A stretch of DNA of 58,021 nt, taken from positions 1 to 58,021 of the forward strand of contig JAFACG010000055.1 of the NCBI GenBank assembly GCA_023425645.1, read 5' to 3'. Position 1 is the stretch's first letter. Each line of letters starts with the position of its first letter. Below are positions 55,490 through 58,021 of the stretch, one piece after another. This DNA is from Pseudomonadota bacterium (GTDB lineage Bacteria; Pseudomonadota; Gammaproteobacteria; Burkholderiales; Burkholderiaceae_B). Under the pieces are notes generated by a model. That model saw only the letters and a list, made by a program, of their open reading frames with translations. It was not told the DNA's origin and made no database searches. Position numbers and translations under genes: made by a program.

Positions 55490-57754
55490 ATGTCCTATGA
55501 CGCGCCGCGACGCCAGCAGCAAGAGCTTTTGCAGGCTGAAGGAACCTTGCTCATCCTTCGCGCGCCCGCGCGTCCGCCCCGCCCGTCGCCGGGCCAGCCC
55601 GGCGTGGTTTCCGATTATCTGCAGGCGCATGATGATGTGTTCGTCGCCGTTTCCGAGCAGGGCTGGGTGCGCGCCTTCAGCGGACATGTGGACCTGGGCA
55701 CCGGCATCCAGACGGCCTTGAGCCAGATCGTGGCCGACGAGCTGGACGTGCCGATGGAGCGCGTGCAGATGGTGCTGGGCCATACGGACGCGGTTCCCAA
55801 CCAGGGACCCACCATTGCCAGCGCCTCCATCCAGATCCACGCCGTGCCCTTGCGCAAGGCGGCGGCGCAGGCTCGCCGTCTGCTCGTGCAGGAGGCGGCC
55901 CGACAATGGGAGCTGGACGCCGCCGAGCTGCGCGTGCAGGGCGGCCTGATCACGGCGCCGGATGGCCGCAGCCTTTCCTATTGGGATGCGCTGCGGGGCC
56001 GCAAGCTGCATGCCCAGCTGGACAACGATACCGTCACCAAGCCGGTCGGCGAGCTGCGCATCGTCGGCACGCCCCAGCCCCGCGTGGACATTCCCGGCAA
56101 GGCGCTGGGGCAGTGGGTCTACGTGCACGACGTGCGCGTTCCGGGCATGTTGCACGGCCGCGTGGTGCGCCCGCCTTATGTGGGGCGGGACAGCGGCGAC
56201 TTTGTCGGTTGCAGCCTGGAGTCCGTGGACGAGGAGTCCATTCGCCATATCGCGCCGGACTTGCGCGTTGTGGTGGAGGGCGACTTCATCGGCGTGGTCG
56301 CGCGCCGCGAAGAGCATGCCATGCGCGCCGCCAAGGAACTGAAGGTGCGCTGGAAGCCCATTCCCGCCCTGGCGGACATGAGCGATGTGGAACAGGCCAT
56401 ACGCCGCCAGCCCATGACCGAGCGTGTACTCTGCGACACGCGGGCGGACCATCCCGTCCTGCCGCCGGAGGGCAAGCGCTTGAAGCGCACCTATGTGTGG
56501 CCTTATCAGCTGCACGCCTCCATAGGCCCGTCCTGCGCGGTGGCGCACTATCAGCCCGGCCATAGCCGGGTCTGGTCCGGCAGCCAGAATCCGCACATGC
56601 TGCGCGTGCACCTGAGCCAGTTGCTGGATGAGGACGAAGGCTGCATCGAGATCATTCGCCATGAGGCGGCGGGCTGCTACGGCCGCAATTGCGCCGATGA
56701 TGTCTGCGCCGACGCCCTGCTCCTGTCTCGGGCGGTGGGCGCGCCGGTGCGCGTGCAGCTGAGCCGCGAGCAGGAGCATGGCTGGGAGCCCAAGGGCACG
56801 GCCCAGCTGATGGACGTGGAAGGCTCCATCGATACCGAGGGCCGACTGCGCCATTACGACTTCGCCACCCATTATCCGTCCAACGATGCGCCCAATCTGG
56901 CCCTGCTGCTGACGGGCCGGGAAAGCGCCGCGCCGCGCCAACTGGAGATGGGCGACCGCACGGCGGTGCCGCCTTACAGCTATCCCAGCATGCACGTGGT
57001 CTGCAACGACATGCCCGCCATCGTGCGCGCCTCCTGGCTGCGCGGGGTGTCGGCCATGCCCAATTCATTTGCGCACGATTGCTTCCTGGACGAGCTGGCC
57101 TTCGAGGCCAAGGCCGATCCGCTGGAGTATCGCCTGCGCTACCTGGACCAGGACCAGCGGGCGCGGGAGCTGCTGCAGGCCGTGGCGGATCACGGCCAGT
57201 GGCGGCCAGGCCGCACGGGTACGCGCGGCGTGCCGGATGAGCAGGGGTGGCTGCATGGCCGCGGCCTGTCCTATGCCCGCTACATTCATAGCAAGTTCCC
57301 CGGCTTCGGCGCCGCCTGGTCGGCATGGCTGGTGGATTTGAGCGTGCATGCGGACAGCGGCCTCATTCGCGTGGACCAGGTCTATGTCGGCCAGGATACC
57401 GGGCAGATGGTCAACCCGGCGGGGGTGCGCCATCAGATCCACGGCAATGTCATCCAGTCCCTGAGCCGTACTCTGTACGAACAGGTCTCTTTTGATGGCC
57501 GCGGCGTGGTCAGCGCCGAATGGGGGGCCTATCCCATCATCGACTTTCCGCGCATCCCGCCCATCGAGGTCATCCTGATGGATCGGCAGTCAGAGGCGCC
57601 CATGGGCTCGGGCGAATCCGCCTCCGTGCCTTGCGCCTCCGCCATTGCCAATGCTCTTTTCGACGCCACCGGCCGGCGCTTCCGGCGGGTGCCTTTCACT
57701 CCGGACGTGGTCCGGGCCGCGCTGGCCGCTGCGAACCAGGCAGCCACGGCGTGA
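55490..57754 (+). CDS. Nicotinate hydroxylase molybdopterin-binding subunit (NicB-like, catalytic half)
   Basis: 754 residues. It has the isoquinoline-oxidoreductase/NicB layout: an early molybdopterin block (VRAFSGHVDLGTGIQTALSQ), then a hammerhead domain (GRVVRPPYVGRDSGDFVG), HEAAGCYGRNCADDVCADAL and the catalytic glutamate E709 in PMGSGESAS. No heme motif or signal sequence is present, so the cytochrome function must come from another protein, most simply the 51650-54475 product. With NicA it would hydroxylate nicotinate at C6. The start at 55490 has an AGGGAGAG site; nicD begins 26 bp after the stop. Confidence 0.85.
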   Translation: MSYDAPRRQQQELLQAEGTLLILRAPARPPRPSPGQPGVVSDYLQAHDDVFVAVSEQGWVRAFSGHVDLGTGIQTALSQIVADELDVPMERVQMVLGHTDAVPNQGPTIASASIQIHAVPLRKAAAQARRLLVQEAARQWELDAAELRVQGGLITAPDGRSLSYWDALRGRKLHAQLDNDTVTKPVGELRIVGTPQPRVDIPGKALGQWVYVHDVRVPGMLHGRVVRPPYVGRDSGDFVGCSLESVDEESIRHIAPDLRVVVEGDFIGVVARREEHAMRAAKELKVRWKPIPALADMSDVEQAIRRQPMTERVLCDTRADHPVLPPEGKRLKRTYVWPYQLHASIGPSCAVAHYQPGHSRVWSGSQNPHMLRVHLSQLLDEDEGCIEIIRHEAAGCYGRNCADDVCADALLLSRAVGAPVRVQLSREQEHGWEPKGTAQLMDVEGSIDTEGRLRHYDFATHYPSNDAPNLALLLTGRESAAPRQLEMGDRTAVPPYSYPSMHVVCNDMPAIVRASWLRGVSAMPNSFAHDCFLDELAFEAKADPLEYRLRYLDQDQRARELLQAVADHGQWRPGRTGTRGVPDEQGWLHGRGLSYARYIHSKFPGFGAAWSAWLVDLSVHADSGLIRVDQVYVGQDTGQMVNPAGVRHQIHGNVIQSLSRTLYEQVSFDGRGVVSAEWGAYPIIDFPRIPPIEVILMDRQSEAPMGSGESASVPCASAIANALFDATGRRFRRVPFTPDVVRAALAAANQAATA

Positions 57755-57780
57755 GCGTGTTTCAACCCAAGGACAGTTTA

Positions 57781-58021
57781 ATGAGTACATATCTTTATGG
57801 TGGCCATGTGCAGGCGAACGGCATCCGCCAGCACTACCTGCGTTACGGCGGTTCGACCGGCGAGCGCGCCGGCCGCGATGCGGTCATCATCATCCCCGGC
57901 ATCACCAGCCCGGCGGTCACCTGGGGTTTTGTCGGCGAGCAGTTCGGCCGGCATTTCGACACCTACGTGCTGGACGTGCGCGGCCGCGGCCTGAGTGAAG
58001 CCGCGGAAGGCATGGACTACA
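57781..58021 (+). CDS. nicD: N-formylmaleamate deformylase, 5' part (NicD-like)
   Basis: The first 80 residues of an alpha/beta-hydrolase cut by the window end. The visible text (ANGIRQHYLRYGG, IIPGITSPAVTWGFVGEQFG, HFDTYVLDVRGRGLSEA) matches NicD as known from P. putida KT2440. NicD removes formate from N-formylmaleamate late in nicotinate breakdown. Its presence just downstream of a NicB-like gene is the main support for calling this a nic locus. The nucleophile serine and remaining catalytic residues lie beyond the window. Confidence 0.85.
   Translation, partial: MSTYLYGGHVQANGIRQHYLRYGGSTGERAGRDAVIIIPGITSPAVTWGFVGEQFGRHFDTYVLDVRGRGLSEAAEGMDY

Noticed and set aside
55303..55500. 65-codon hydrophobic peptide gene in the nic control region
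   Set aside because: No ribosome site, it overlaps the nicB start, and its hydrophobic part results from AT-rich promoter DNA.

Overview
The window is high-GC DNA with tightly packed, often 4-bp-overlapping operons. Two Bug-type (TctC-like) orphan receptors, many aromatic-uptake systems and a nicotinate (nic) locus point to a betaproteobacterium of the Alcaligenaceae (Bordetella/Achromobacter/Pusillimonas-like). This placement is an inference from gene content, not from a marker gene. No rRNA, tRNA, CRISPR array or transposase gene was seen.

Layout. 1-4.1 kb: tail of an unknown gene, then a leftward operon for a three-component Rieske ring-hydroxylating oxygenase (ferredoxin, reductase, alpha, beta) of the salicylate 5-hydroxylase/anthranilate dioxygenase type. 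4.1-4.75 kb: a regulatory gap with a promoter/operator candidate and a 262-bp MITE-like palindromic element flanked by TA. 4.75-16.3 kb: a rightward operon with a TRAP receptor, a three-subunit molybdenum hydroxylase (the small subunit fused to a CoxG domain), a NitT/TauT-type ABC importer, the two TRAP membrane subunits, an XdhC-type cofactor chaperone and a terminator. Together the two divergent units look like an uptake-plus-oxidation module for an aromatic or N-heteroaromatic acid whose identity the sequence does not fix.

16.35-25.6 kb: mostly ordinary genes (NAD(P)HX repair enzyme, DUF1428 protein, EamA exporter, GNAT acetyltransferase, phospholipase D-type lipoprotein), then a 1202-residue BTAD-family regulator with a degenerate nucleotide-cyclase-like domain. 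26-32.6 kb: two small catabolic sets face each other: GntR regulator, metallo-beta-lactamase-fold hydrolase and an internally shortened Bug receptor, against a second Bug receptor, a sulfatase and a divergent LysR regulator. 32.7-37.5 kb: a membrane diguanylate cyclase, a small orphan protein under a near-ideal Fur box, a penicillin-acylase-family lipoprotein and a small membrane protein.

37.5-51.6 kb: a leftward dipeptide/oligopeptide ABC importer ending in an M20 peptidase, a divergent LysR regulator, then a rightward branched-chain-amino-acid-type ABC importer (LivH and LivM fused) followed by a DUF924 protein and a PhnB-like VOC protein. 51.65-58.0 kb: the start of a nic locus. nicA and a cytochrome-bearing nicB-like gene run left; a second, catalytically complete nicB-like gene and the 5' end of nicD run right, from a shared 541-bp control region carrying TATAC palindromes. 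The main observations are the split nicB with one dead molybdenum half, the interleaved TRAP/ABC/Mo-hydroxylase operon, the MITE-like element, the pseudo-cyclase regulator and the Fur-controlled orphan.
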